The notes under the pieces: generated by a model
Database searches by the model: none
Told to the model about the DNA's origin: nothing
The model's input: the letters and a program-made list of their open reading frames with translations, nothing else
Part shown: one piece after another, positions 1 through 9,678 of the stretch
Layout of the letters: every line of letters begins with the position of its first letter
How positions within the stretch are numbered: position 1 is the stretch's first letter
Position numbers and translations under genes: made by a program
NCBI GenBank assembly: GCA_946965045.2
Contig: OX337242.1
Coordinates: 248,001-312,000, forward strand
Source: Epithemia pelagica
Taxonomy: Eukaryota; Bacillariophyta; Bacillariophyceae; Surirellales; Surirellaceae
Direction of reading: 5' to 3'
Length of the DNA stretch: 64,000 bases

Positions 1-585
1 GAAAGTTCCCGATGATTCGTTTTCAGTCTTCGCCATATTATATCGTCACTTATCATCTATGTTAGTCATCCGGCGCAAGCCCTATGCCCTATGCCCTAAG
101 CCCTCATCTTCGGTGGGCGTGGAAAGAAACAATGACACAAAATAAACTACTCCTATCCATCTCTATTCTCTACATATACTCCTAGAGGTCATAGGTCATA
201 GTATGAGTCGATTCATGCACATCGCTCCATGTTTTGTTGCTGTCTCTCTAGAAGGGTGACCGTTGTCCTTCGTAAAACACAGCGATTCATTGAATGGGCA
301 AAACAGCTTCCTCGTGGGAGTAGGTAGAACTATTGATAATCAAACAGATTGGAGTAAATACTTATTCGTAGCTTATCTGGAGCAACTGAAAAAACCAAAG
401 ACCTTGCCAACAAGACGGCCTTCGATGCATTTTGCTAGAATTACCAAACGTTAGACATGCCCAATGAGCCTAGGATTTCTCCAAAAGACAAAAGGCCGAC
501 TGCATTGTGAAAATGATGCTGATCTCGTCTCGATCCCCAAATCCCGTGGGAACAAAATTGCACTTTTCATCCTTCCAATGAAACA
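1..585. other. No gene seen; short minisatellite
   Basis: I see no convincing coding region here. This is the downstream flank of the minus-strand gene that ends at 586. Around 79-104 there is a short run of a 7-base unit (CCCTATG and one-base variants), about three and a half copies. Short open frames in this stretch have no recognisable protein character. Confidence 0.5.
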
Positions 586-1377
586 TCATGCGGCACGGGA
601 TACGGTTCGGGGAATGCTGTTGAGAAAAGCATTGAGGGCAAAAAAGCCGTGGGAGTTGTTGTGCAAAGTGTCGAGGGAGGAATTGCAACCACAACTGTCT
701 CTGGGATCGTCACTTTCCCGACAAAACACTAGGATGCGACAAAGAGCTTGATTCCAAACATTAACATTGTCCACGTTACCCATTTCGCAATGACAGTGCG
801 TAGCATTGGTACAAACTGCCATGAGAATCTTGAGGGTCGAGTCAGTGGGCTTGAAGCATGTAGGGCCATTCCCGTTGTTTGACTTTGCGAGTAAGTAAGC
901 TTGTTCGTAACAATCAAGGGCGGATGCAAGAAGAGCCGTATTCTCTGTCCTTCGTCTTTCCCATTCTAAGTGATAGCACAGGCCTAGATTGAAGAGAACG
1001 CATATGTTCATCGATATATGCTGAGTGCTTGTGGCAAAAGATGGGCAAGGCTTCGGTTGTGCTCCATTGTTACATTCGAAAAGAAAAGCTTGGACGTAGA
1101 ATTCCCGTCTGGGATCAATAGACTCATCGTTGCTATCGTCATCGGTAGCATAAAAAGAGAAGGAAGTTTGGCCATTCATCTGATCATCAGTCGTACATGA
1201 TCGATCTGTCGTCGCGTCAAAGGCATTACTAGGGGGAAGTGGTGATGGGGACAAGATGCACCATGACAACTGAGATAGACAATATGAAAACGCAGAAGCG
1301 GCCTCTTTAAAATCATACTGCTCCATTAGGTCAATACCGACCATGTTCAAAGCTTGTATTTCGTCAATGGATGTCAT
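586..1377 (-). CDS. Helical-repeat (TPR-like) hypothetical protein
   Basis: The 263-residue product is predicted to be mostly helical. Its N-terminal block (LNMVGIDLMEQYDFKEAASAF) looks like the first helix pair of a tetratricopeptide unit. A second block (VLFNLGLCYHLEW followed by ALDCYEQAYLLA) resembles another TPR pair, and a central low-complexity Ser/Thr/Asp stretch separates the two. The C-terminus (GFFALNAFLNSIP) resembles the end of a diatom family of short helical proteins that I recall only loosely. The frame stays open upstream to 1548, but I chose the ATG at 1377 because residues encoded upstream look like untranslated sequence. Function is unknown; a scaffold or interaction role is inferred from the helical repeats only. 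Confidence 0.6.
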   Translation of the reverse strand: MTSIDEIQALNMVGIDLMEQYDFKEAASAFSYCLSQLSWCILSPSPLPPSNAFDATTDRSCTTDDQMNGQTSFSFYATDDDSNDESIDPRREFYVQAFLFECNNGAQPKPCPSFATSTQHISMNICVLFNLGLCYHLEWERRRTENTALLASALDCYEQAYLLAKSNNGNGPTCFKPTDSTLKILMAVCTNATHCHCEMGNVDNVNVWNQALCRILVFCRESDDPRDSCGCNSSLDTLHNNSHGFFALNAFLNSIPRTVSRAA

Positions 1378-2024
1378 GGTTAGGAGACTTCTCGGTGAGG
1401 AGTTAGAGCATTGGAAAATGAATAGTGGAACTAAGATGAGAGATGAGCTCGTGTATCGTTTACTATTGTTCCCTATCTCTTCTCTTCGAGTACTCTTTGC
1501 TGGATACTCAGTGGTCCGACTTCCATCCTTAATCCATAATCCTTCCAAATTCTCATTATTATTCCTGATATCAAGTTGAGCTTTAGGGCAAGCATCATAT
1601 TATTAGTACGGGCATCCGAAGCGCAGAACGCAGAGCGAACCTAGAGCTAATCAAGGTTCGCCATTCGACGCAGAGCGAACCTAGAGCTAATCAAGGTTCG
1701 CCATTCGACCCAACATCAATCATCAGTCATCAGGACCACAAAAATGAAAGTTCCTAGGAGTTGTAGCTAGCTAGCGAATTATCTCTTCTTTTAGATCCTC
1801 TATTCTCTTCTCTTCCTACTCTACTAGTCCCAAAGGATGCTCTCGGCTCGGTGATCCCACCAAAGAAAAGTACCCATCATGGGTTATGGGTTAGGATGGC
1901 TGACTCTTCTACTACTCCATCTAGTAGCTAGCTAGTACTCCTAATACTCTTGGATCTTGGAAGCTACTCAAGAGCCCTCTAGCTAGAGCATCTGGGGCTT
2001 ATCGACTCCTCTTCTTGTCTCTAC
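1378..2024. other. Intergenic stretch, no gene seen
   Basis: This stretch is the presumed promoter side of the gene at 586-1377 and contains the tandem 40-bp repeat at 1631-1710. The remainder is rich in CTAG and TAGCTAGC motifs and I see no coding signal in it. Confidence 0.4.
1631..1710. repeat. Two tandem 40-bp units, each with a hairpin
   Basis: Units 1631-1670 and 1671-1710 are identical except for the last base. Each contains the inverted pair GCGAACCT and AGGTTCGC separated by 11 bases, so each unit can form an 8-bp stem. The unit is present only twice. Confidence 0.8.
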
Positions 2025-2119
2025 CTACCGTAAATAGCGTTAGTTAAGCCTCACCGGAAGATAAGCCTCAGTGGGTCCAGCTTTTGAGTTGCAGCTTGTA
2101 CAATGGGGACATATCATAT

Positions 2120-2323
2120 TGCGGTACCCGGACTCTGTCCCGCCACGACTCCACGTAAACATGACTCGATAGGTCCCTAGTTGAATCTTTGACACCGACG
2201 TTCGCAGAATTCAGTCCGTCCTTGTCCCGTGTGCAGATGGCTTCTCTGGCCATCGCTCACTTTCCTAGCCTAATTCCTAAAGATCATAATTTTTGCGTCC
2301 TACCATTATACATGGGTATGGCA
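2120..2323 (+). repeat. 5' LTR of the Ty3 element
   Basis: This 204-bp repeat begins TGCGGTACCC and ends GGGTATGGCA. It matches 7786-7989 except for one C/T difference inside CATGACTCGATAG. The sequence just inside it (from 2324) does not give a clear canonical primer-binding site. Confidence 0.93.
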
Positions 2324-2460
2324 CTCTGATCAGATTCCTCAACGCCCTTGTTTTTCCTTCTTCACCATAACACGCCTCCGGCGGCCGACGTTTGTGCAAT
2401 TCCTTTTGCCCGTCCTTTGATTCCTTTCCTCTCCTTTTCTCACCATTGCATCTCTCCATC

Positions 2461-4020
2461 ATGGCAGACAACACCAATGGGTTCATTACCCTTGTCGATG
2501 CACTCCGCTTCCAACGTCGCGTTGATGAGGCTCTGTCCTCCGATTCCTTTTCTGATCTCAAGCTCAAAGATGACGACGACAAGTACTACGCCAACCTCCT
2601 CCCATTTCGGGAGTCGACGGATGAAGACCCTCGAGATCTCTTCCTTTGGGTCCTCCACTTTGTGGACAAGATCCGCATCTCCGGTCATCCGGATCCCTTC
2701 GCCGCCTGTTGCGAGTATTTCCCTCGCTCGGTCACCAGCGCTATCGCCGATCCCTTTCTCGAAGCCTACAACGGTTTGCCTCCAGGCACCAATCTCGATG
2801 AAGCCTGCTTCCAAGGTTTGATTGCTGCGGTTTTTGCTCCCCTTGTCCTTGTCAGTGAAGTTAGTGCTTTCCGCACCTTCCTTCTTTCTGGGCCTCGAAA
2901 GCCCTCAGACATGACAGTGGACTCGCATCTGCAGTCCCTTTGCAAGTTTTCAAACGGTCTCAAATACCTCAGCTCCGACGCTGCAATCGTCCCCCTCACC
3001 GAAGACGAAATCAAACAAGCCTTTTACCAAGGCTCGCCGACTACATGGCGCACGGAATTTCAACAAGCCAATCCCTTGGTGCCGGACACTGTCAATCACT
3101 TTGACACGGCTGCTCTCTTGCAAGCAATGCGCGGATACCAGCGCGCCTCCAAGCAAAAGGCCCTACAACGTGAGCAACAGCAAAATCGTTCGCAGTCTCG
3201 TCAAGACCACTCTCGTCCTCGCGACTCCAACAACAGCGGCAATCGCGATTCTCGTGGTGGACTCCGCGGTGGCAATCGTGATTCCTCACGTGGCAGAAAT
3301 TGCCGTGGCTCCTCCGACTGCAACGACTCCTCCGGAGACAATCGTGGCACCTCCGATGGCAACTCCGATCCCTGTCCGTATCGGACCACGATGGACTCCC
3401 ATCGCAACCATTCTTGGGCTGATTGCATTTATAATCCCACGGGTCGCAATTTCAATCAAAGCCTTTTTGACGTCATGGTTCAACGTTCTAGCCGTTCTAC
3501 CGGTGGCGGCAACGCCGGAAACAATCCTCCTCAAGGTGGTGGTTCCAATGGCAACAACAACCCGCGTGGTTCCTCCACTCCGGCCCGTTCTTCCTGGGGC
3601 TCTCGTCCTTCTGCCCCTGGTCGTGGCAGTGATCAACACTGGCAATGGATGGAATGCCTCCAGGATGCGTTCCCACCATTCCTGTTGATGCTGAGGGAAT
3701 CCAGCAGTGGAGCGATCTTCGCAATCCTGAAAAGACGGTCCCCGGTACGTCTCACCTTTCATCTTCCTTTTCCTCGTCTCCTGACGATAAGACTCATCAC
3801 CTGGACGTTTTGTTCTCGCAGCAATGTCAGATCCAAACTGGCCCGCCAACGGCTATGCCGGCAGCGCAATCCATCCCGATGCACCCATCAACGAGGTCAT
3901 CGACCAGTTCAACAAAATTTATCGACGCGGCATGGACATTGGCCACATGTACAACCTGTCCACCCAAGGAGGTCTCGCTGCTTACTCCCGCGTCTCTATG
4001 TCGTGATGACGCTTTTATAA
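2461..4020 (+). CDS. Ty3 gag (capsid/nucleocapsid) polyprotein
   Basis: The ATG at 2461 is 137 bp inside the 5' LTR and opens with MADNTNGFITLVDALRF. The first roughly 240 residues are a helical capsid-like region. They are followed by an Arg/Asn/Ser/Gly-rich RNA-binding tail and one variant zinc-binding motif (Cys, eight residues, His, two, His, four, Cys; CPYRTTMDSHRNHSWADC). After about 3640 this frame stops looking like protein, and the sensible sequence continues in another frame (MDGMPPGCVPT, from 3645). A frameshift or indel therefore lies near 3640-3650, and the true gag C-terminus probably uses other frames up to a stop at 4004-4006. The reading given here is the open frame, not the inferred mature product. 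Confidence 0.7.
   Translation: MADNTNGFITLVDALRFQRRVDEALSSDSFSDLKLKDDDDKYYANLLPFRESTDEDPRDLFLWVLHFVDKIRISGHPDPFAACCEYFPRSVTSAIADPFLEAYNGLPPGTNLDEACFQGLIAAVFAPLVLVSEVSAFRTFLLSGPRKPSDMTVDSHLQSLCKFSNGLKYLSSDAAIVPLTEDEIKQAFYQGSPTTWRTEFQQANPLVPDTVNHFDTAALLQAMRGYQRASKQKALQREQQQNRSQSRQDHSRPRDSNNSGNRDSRGGLRGGNRDSSRGRNCRGSSDCNDSSGDNRGTSDGNSDPCPYRTTMDSHRNHSWADCIYNPTGRNFNQSLFDVMVQRSSRSTGGGNAGNNPPQGGGSNGNNNPRGSSTPARSSWGSRPSAPGRGSDQHWQWMECLQDAFPPFLLMLRESSSGAIFAILKRRSPVRLTFHLPFPRLLTIRLITWTFCSRSNVRSKLARQRLCRQRNPSRCTHQRGHRPVQQNLSTRHGHWPHVQPVHPRRSRCLLPRLYVVMTLL
3745..3821 (+). other. Possible 77-nt intron in the gag/pol overlap
   Basis: The stretch begins GTACGT, is rich in C and T, and ends TTCTCGCAG. Removing it joins the frame that reads RNPEKTVP to the frame that reads MSDPNWPANGYAGSAIHPD and stops at 4006; both pieces look like real protein. 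The unspliced frame is also open through the stretch, so translation without splicing, or an indel, cannot be excluded. Confidence 0.4.
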
Positions 4021-6060
4021 GCGAGGGGATTGATCCTAATAACGGTTACTTGGATAACCTAGAGTCTTATGATGAGTTCTACTCCCAATTTCCTTCATCT
4101 AGTGATGTTCGTTCGTTAGATTCGCCTTCTCGGCCTGAATGCGTTCCACTCACCATCGTCATGGCTCGCCATATTGGCGGTGTCGAGAATACGCTTCCCT
4201 TGCGTGCCCTGCTCGATTCAGGCGCTGACAAGACGATTCTTCATTCACGCTGCCTTCAACCAGGCATGATACCGCGGTCTACCGACCGTTCCGTGAACAC
4301 GACCATGGGAACTCGTTCCGGTGTGTCCGAAATTCTCCTGGAAGACATTGTTTTCCCAGAGTTCTCACGAACCAAACACGTAACCTATCCCTTATGGGTC
4401 GACATCTATGATGCTCCCAACAGTCGCTATGATATCATCATCGGTCGCGATTTGCTTCGCCGTCTGGGCGTCCTTCTTGATTTCGACCGTGGGATCTCCT
4501 CCTGGGACTCCATTGAAGTCGCCATGCGCGACCGCGATTCATTCGCGACTGAACACGAGTTCGTCTCCCATTTCATCGATCTCTTCGCAGATGATGACGT
4601 CCTCGGTGACGATTACCTGCTCGATTCAAATTACAAACAGGCAGATCTCGATGAGCTTCTTGCTCAACAGACTCATCTGACGCCCTCACAACAACAAGAT
4701 CTTCTAAGTGTGTGGCTGAAATGCGGGCGCATCTTTGATGGCGTCCTGCGTGCCTATCCGGACAAAGAGTTGCATCTCGATCTCATGCCCGATGCCAAAC
4801 CGGCTCATCATCGTCATTATGCGGTCCCTCGCAATATTCATGACACCTTCAAAAAGGAACTGTTTCGGTTTGTCGATATCGGCATTTCGAACGAGTTGGT
4901 TCCACTGAGTGGGCCGCTCCTCATTTCGCCATTCCTAAAAAGGATGGACGAATCCGAATGATCTCGGACTTTCGTTTGCTTAATGCGCAAATGTATCGCC
5001 GCGTCTATCCCTTTCCAAGGATCGAAGATATCCTTTGACGACGCAAAGGCTACAAGTATTTCACAAAACTTGACATCTCTATGTGTTTTCACACCTTCAA
5101 ACTTGACGAGTTTTCCAGCAATCTTTGCGTTATCACTACGCCTTTTGGCAAGTTTTGCTATCGTCGCCTCCCTATGGGAGTCAAGCAATCCCCAGACTTC
5201 TGTCAGGAGCTCATGGAAGAAGTCCTCGCTGACTTTCGCGATCACGTCGAAGTTTACATCGACGATATCGGCGTCTTTTCCGACAGTTGGGAAGAACATG
5301 TCAAGATTCTCAACAAAGTCCTCCAACGTCTTCAAGACAAGAACTTTTCAATCACTCCTCACATATGTGAATGGGCCGTGCAGGAAACCGACTTTTTTGG
5401 CCATTGGCTTACGCCTACAGGTCTACGACCATGGAAGAAAAAGATTTCCGCGATTCTGGCTTTATCGCCTCCTCGCACCATGAAAGAACTACGTTCCTTC
5501 ATTGGCATGGTTAATTTCTATCGTCACATGTACCCTCAGCGATCCCATCACTTAGCTCCGCTAACAGCATTGACCGGCAAGAAGACCTTTGAATGGTCCC
5601 CGCACTGTCAGAAAGCCTTTGAAAACGTCAAAGCCATGCTTGCGCATGATGCGTTCATCCGCTATCCCGATCACAACATTCCTTTCCACGTCTATGTGGA
5701 CGCGTCTGACTATCAGCTCGGCGCTGTTATCATGCAGGAAAACATCCCTGTCGCGTATTTCTCACGCAAGCTAAACCCCGCTCAGCGGAATTACACCACT
5801 ATGGAAAAGGAGTTACTCTCCATCGTCGAAACCCTCAAGGAGTTCCGCTCCATGTTGCTTGGCTGTGCCGCCTTGCACATTCATACCGATCACAAAAATC
5901 TCACCTATGCCACTCTCAACTCCCAACGAGTCCTTCGTTGGCGTCTCTTTCTCGAAGAATACAATCCCATCTTTCATTATATTCCTGGCCAGGATAACGT
6001 CATCGCCGACGCGTTGTCGCGTCTCCCTCTTTCAGAAGAGGAGGAGAAGAGTGTCCCTTC

Positions 6061-6550
6061 CAAGGTCCCTTCCAACGGTCCCTCGTCTGGACCACGATCC
6101 CTTTTCGATCATAGCGGCAAACACTCCGTGTTTCAGGTTCCTCGTGCGCTTAATGATGACCCCCGCTTAGCGTCTCGTGACGCGGATTCTCATGAATCCC
6201 CTATTTTCATGGACGAAGAGTTGATCGATGTGTATCTTAATCATCCCGCCATTACGGCCAACCAACCTCTACCGGTTGACTATGCTACGATATTTCAGCA
6301 TCAACCAAGGTCCCCTCCAACGGTCCCTCGTCTGGACCACGATCCCTTTTCGATCATAGCGGCAAACACTCCGTGTTTCAGGTTCCTCGTGCGCCTAATG
6401 ATGACCCCCGCTTAGCGTCTCGTGATGCGGATTCTCATGAATCCCCTATTTTCATGGACGAAGAGTTGATCGATGTGTATCTTAATCATCCCGCCATTAC
6501 GGCCAACCAACCTCTACCGGTTGAGTATGCTACGATATTTCAGCATCAAC
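6061..6550 (+). repeat. 245-bp tandem duplication inside Ty3 pol
   Basis: Units 6061-6305 and 6306-6550 align without gaps and differ at four positions. The period of 245 is not a multiple of three, so it shifts the reading frame between RNase H and integrase. The junctions share CCAAGGTCCC, which suggests slippage or microhomology. Confidence 0.92.
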
Positions 6551-7771
6551 AAAACGATGCCGCCTTAATGGCGTTGGTCCAATCCAAACCTGACTATTAT
6601 CATTATTTGCAACCCTTTCCTACGGAAAACCCACAATACAACCTTGTCTGTTATCGACAATCGGTTAATGCCCTCTGGCGCATTCGCATTCCTGACTCGC
6701 TTCTCGCGCATACAGTCAACTGGTATCATCTCGTGCTTAACCACGCTGGTTCCACGCGACTCCGCAATACTATCGCCATGCACATGATGCATCCCCAAGT
6801 GGGACTCTACTGCGATCAAGCTGTTTCCAGCTGTCCGACCTGTCAACGGTCGAAGGTCGTTCATCGACATTACGGAGAATTGCCTCCTCGTGAGGTCCGT
6901 GGTAATCCCTGGTCCGACATTGCCGTCGATCTTATCGGCCCCTGGACAGTCAAAGTCCATGGCATGGCCCTGACCTTTCAGGCTCTGACGGTCATTGACA
7001 CTGTCACCAATTTTTGCGAGATCATCCGTATATACGATAAAACCGCTCGACATGTTGGTCTCCAACTCGAGAATCCATGGCTTTCACGCTATCCTCGCCC
7101 TGTTCGTTGCCTTTTCGATCAAGGCGGCGAGTTCATTGGCCATGCGTTTACGCAAGTGCTTCGCAATCATGACGTCAAGCCAGTGCCCCTAACGGCCAAA
7201 AATCCACAATCCAATGCCCTATGTGAACGTCTTCATCTGACCATTGGCAATTCGTTACGCGCTATCGTTAACTACGAGCCGCCGCAAAACATTGATCAGG
7301 CCGCTCTCATGGTCGACACTGCTCTGCAAACCGCTGCATACTCTGCACGCACTGCCATTCACGGCAGCCTCAAACATTCTCCCGGCAGTCTTGGGTTCCA
7401 CCGCGACATGCTGTTCGACATTCCCATCCTTGCGGACATGGAATTGATTCGTCAAAAACGACAAATCATCGTTGACGAACGAGCTCGACTCGCAAATCGC
7501 TCTCGCGTCTTTCATGACTACAAAATTGGAGATCGCGTGCTCATCCGCGCTACCAATCCGGACAAATTGGCACCCCGTACCAGTCCCAATCCTTTCACTA
7601 TCACGCGTGTCCATTCCAATGGCACCGTGACCATTCAACGTGGTCCGCACGTCACCGAGCGCATCAATATTCGGCGTCTCATCCCTTACCGTGTGTTACA
7701 TGGGTTTTACTGCCGTTGGCCTCTGGCCATCAAGCTTTCCCATGGCCTGCTCAAACTTCCTAGGTCCGACC

Positions 7772-7785
7772 AGGGAGAGGCAGAG
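7772..7785 (+). other. Polypurine tract of the Ty3 element
   Basis: AGGGAGAGGCAGAG lies immediately before the 3' LTR, where the plus-strand primer tract of LTR retrotransposons is expected. It is purine except for one C. Confidence 0.7.
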
Positions 7786-7989
7786 TGCGGTACCCGGACT
7801 CTGTCCCGCCACGACTCCACGTAAACATGACTTGATAGGTCCCTAGTTGAATCTTTGACACCGACGTTCGCAGAATTCAGTCCGTCCTTGTCCCGTGTGC
7901 AGATGGCTTCTCTGGCCATCGCTCACTTTCCTAGCCTAATTCCTAAAGATCATAATTTTTGCGTCCTACCATTATACATGGGTATGGCA
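7786..7989 (+). repeat. 3' LTR of the Ty3 element
   Basis: This 204-bp repeat matches 2120-2323 at all but one position and is followed by the target duplication CATAT (7990-7994). The integrase frame ends inside it. Confidence 0.93.
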
Positions 7990-8332
7990 CATATATCAAT
8001 CTTAATGTCTTTTCACACAGAAATGAACTATAGAAACAAAGTAAGTGAAAGGAAGAGTAGAGGAAGAGTACATCCAGCTATATTCTCGATGTGCGACCTA
8101 AAAAGTGAACATTTGGTGAGGCTTAACTAACGCTATTTACGGTAGAGAGAATCTACTAGAGGGGTAGCTGCTAGCTTCGAGTCTTGGGTTCTGCTGACCC
8201 GGCGTCAAGGGACAACCGGTGGGGGACCCAATACTAGGGCTATCAAACTTAGGCTATCTCCACCCGGGGCCGCTAATGGTCCAAATACCGCTATTGAACT
8301 CCACCATCTCCTCTAACCGCTAAACAGCTCCC

Positions 8333-8390
8333 CTATCCGCTATTTTTGCCGCTATTTGGGGCCCCCAATAGCAGGAAAAATAGCGGATAG
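8333..8390. repeat. Subterminal hairpin of the Harbinger element
   Basis: An imperfect palindrome of about 58 bases is centred on GGGGCCCCC, with arms beginning CTATCCGCTATTTTTG and ending AAAAATAGCGGATAG. The other end of the element has a 14-bp perfect palindrome, GCTATCCGGATAGC, at 11191-11204. Both carry the same motif and may be binding sites of the element's own proteins. Confidence 0.75.
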
Positions 8391-8450
8391 CGGTAACCGT
8401 AGGCATAAATAAATCAACGCATGATGCCAACAGCGTCCCCTTCATTTGGT

Positions 8451-8732
8451 TCTGTTGTGTTTTTGAATCTCTCCCGCCAAAGAGGTGGCATGGTAGCGAT
8501 CGCATGGCATCTCTTGTGTTTCATGGTTGTGTTTTTTATGCCTCCTTCATAAAACAATCAAACAGAAAACATCGGTCGTGGGTCTGTGTATTCTGTTGTG
8601 TTTTTGAATCTCTCCCGCCGAAGAGATGGCATGGTAGCGATCGCATGCCATCTCTTGGGTTTCATGGTTGTGTTTTCTATGCCTCCTTCATAAAACAATC
8701 AAACAGAAAACATGGGTCGTGGGTCGTGTGGT
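8451..8732 (+). repeat. 141-bp tandem duplication at the accessory gene 5' end
   Basis: Units 8451-8591 and 8592-8732 are close copies starting TCTGTTGTGTTTTTGAATC. The period is 47 codons, so the open frame survives and the predicted protein repeats the motif HGCVFYASFIKQSNRKH. Confidence 0.85.
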
Positions 8733-9670
8733 CACCTGAAGAAAAGCGCATTGCTGCACTTGCGTGGAAGAGGGCCTCTGCCGACCCTATTTCTGGTGCT
8801 GACCAGAAAGCTGATATATTCCGTGAAAAGGTAAAAGTAAACATTGCAGCACTTGCCCTACATGATTGCGACAAACAATGCTACCACTATTGCTCCACCG
8901 CGTCCATTTTTGGACATTTGCGTGATAGAGTTTTCGCAGACATCCAGAAGTTCAACAGTGTGTTGCGGTTGGTCGAAGGAGCAAATCTAAGTGGTGTGGA
9001 CAAGCAACAGAAAATAAACATGGCAGTGGCGATTCACCTCAAAAAAAGTTCGCTTCCTTCCTACCTTTTCAAGAGCTTTGATGCATACCAGTGGCCCAAC
9101 TATCTGGCATGGATCGAATTAAAAGATATCCCTAAATTTGCTGTTGCCAAGTCCTCTTCGTCCAACTCTGGAGAGGATGACGACGTGACGGACTCCGTTT
9201 TTGATTCCTCAGTAGACGCGGAACAAGTGGCATCTACTCCTAAGCCCAACAGCAAGAGTCGTCCTGGTGGTCGAGACATGGCAAAATCAAAAATGCTCAA
9301 GAACAAAAAGACTGATGAGACACGAGAACGGCTTGAAGAAGCAAAGAGACTCCGCCTTGCTATCGAGCACCGTAATAAACAGTTAGAGAGCATTGGGCGT
9401 CTGGCACAGCTGAAGAGCGTTATCTCATTGTGTGGTGAGACTCACAAGGACCAAGTTTACCAACTCAAGCAACAGCTTCTTGAAGAAACCTTGCGCAAAT
9501 ATGGACAAAACCTGTCTAGCGCTGGTGAAGGTGAAAAAGAAAATGAACCTGGTACAAACGAAGGTGATAAGGAAAATGACCCAGAAGAAAGCACTAACTC
9601 TACAGAAATTATGGACGGCGATGAATCTGAAGTGGCGGTTGCACTCAACCAGCTTGCAACTAGTGTTTAG
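8504..9670 (+). CDS. Harbinger accessory protein, Myb/SANT-like DNA binding
   Basis: The 388-residue frame contains a Myb-like trihelix-type module (VWSPEEKRIAALAWKRASAD, then PISGADQKADIF). This is the usual signature of the second protein of PIF/Harbinger elements, which helps the transposase reach the nucleus and bind the ends. A helical region and a Lys/Glu-rich coiled-coil segment (ETRERLEEAKRLRLAIEHRNK) follow, then an acidic tail. The start is uncertain: the first about 70 residues come from the tandem duplication and may be untranslated, and an ATG at 8648 in the second unit is an alternative. The gene converges on the transposase with its stop only about 10 bp away. Confidence 0.75.
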   Translation: MASLVFHGCVFYASFIKQSNRKHRSWVCVFCCVFESLPPKRWHGSDRMPSLGFHGCVFYASFIKQSNRKHGSWVVWSPEEKRIAALAWKRASADPISGADQKADIFREKVKVNIAALALHDCDKQCYHYCSTASIFGHLRDRVFADIQKFNSVLRLVEGANLSGVDKQQKINMAVAIHLKKSSLPSYLFKSFDAYQWPNYLAWIELKDIPKFAVAKSSSSNSGEDDDVTDSVFDSSVDAEQVASTPKPNSKSRPGGRDMAKSKMLKNKKTDETRERLEEAKRLRLAIEHRNKQLESIGRLAQLKSVISLCGETHKDQVYQLKQQLLEETLRKYGQNLSSAGEGEKENEPGTNEGDKENDPEESTNSTEIMDGDESEVAVALNQLATSV

Positions 9671-9678
9671 TGATTAAC

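Larger units (their letters stand above)
3645..7824 (+). pseudogene. Ty3 pol: protease-RT-RNase H-integrase, broken
   Basis: Four pieces in order. The protease has LRALLDSGADKTIL and DIIIGRDLLRRLG (near 4200-4470). The start of RT runs to a frameshift at an A5 run near 4938-4944. The rest of RT ([18 protein letters not shown], then [12 protein letters not shown]) and RNase H ([25 protein letters not shown]) follow in a second frame, which carries a TGA at 5036-5038. Integrase has an HHCC-type finger ending CPTCQRSK, then catalytic Asp, Asp and Glu in DLIGPW, FDQGGEF and CERLHLTIGN. RT/RNase H and integrase lie in different frames only because of the 245-bp tandem duplication at 6061-6550; subtracting it restores one frame. 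The integrase frame runs into the 3' LTR and stops at 7824. Function is copying and integration of the element; this copy should not make an intact Pol. Confidence 0.88.
2120..7989 (+). mobile_element. Ty3/gypsy LTR retrotransposon (GyDi-like)
   Basis: The element is 5870 bp, bounded by 204-bp direct repeats that start with TG and end with CA, and flanked by the 5-bp target duplication CATAT (2115-2119 and 7990-7994). The two LTRs differ at a single position. Coding order is gag, protease, reverse transcriptase, RNase H, integrase, which is the Ty3/gypsy order. The coding region carries several disabling changes (see the pol entry), so this copy is recent by its LTRs but not autonomous as it stands. 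Confidence 0.92.
2025..8145. mobile_element. Short TIR element (MITE-like), split by an LTR retrotransposon
   Basis: Perfect 31-bp inverted repeats lie at 2025-2055 and 8115-8145, beginning CTACCGTAAATAGCG at the outer ends. Without the Ty3 insertion and one copy of its 5-bp target duplication, the remaining element is about 250 bp with no coding capacity, as expected for a miniature inverted-repeat transposon. I could not find a target duplication at its own ends, so the superfamily is open. The left arm also repeats TAAGCCTCA twice within about 20 bases. Confidence 0.7.

Noticed and set aside
1378-1548. Extension of the helical-repeat gene upstream to 1548
   Set aside because: The extra residues look like translated leader, and a well-placed ATG at 1377 starts the structured part.
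4936-4946. Programmed frameshift at the A5 run in Ty3 RT
   Set aside because: The run does not fit the standard slippery heptamer in the upstream frame and lies inside a conserved domain; an indel is simpler.
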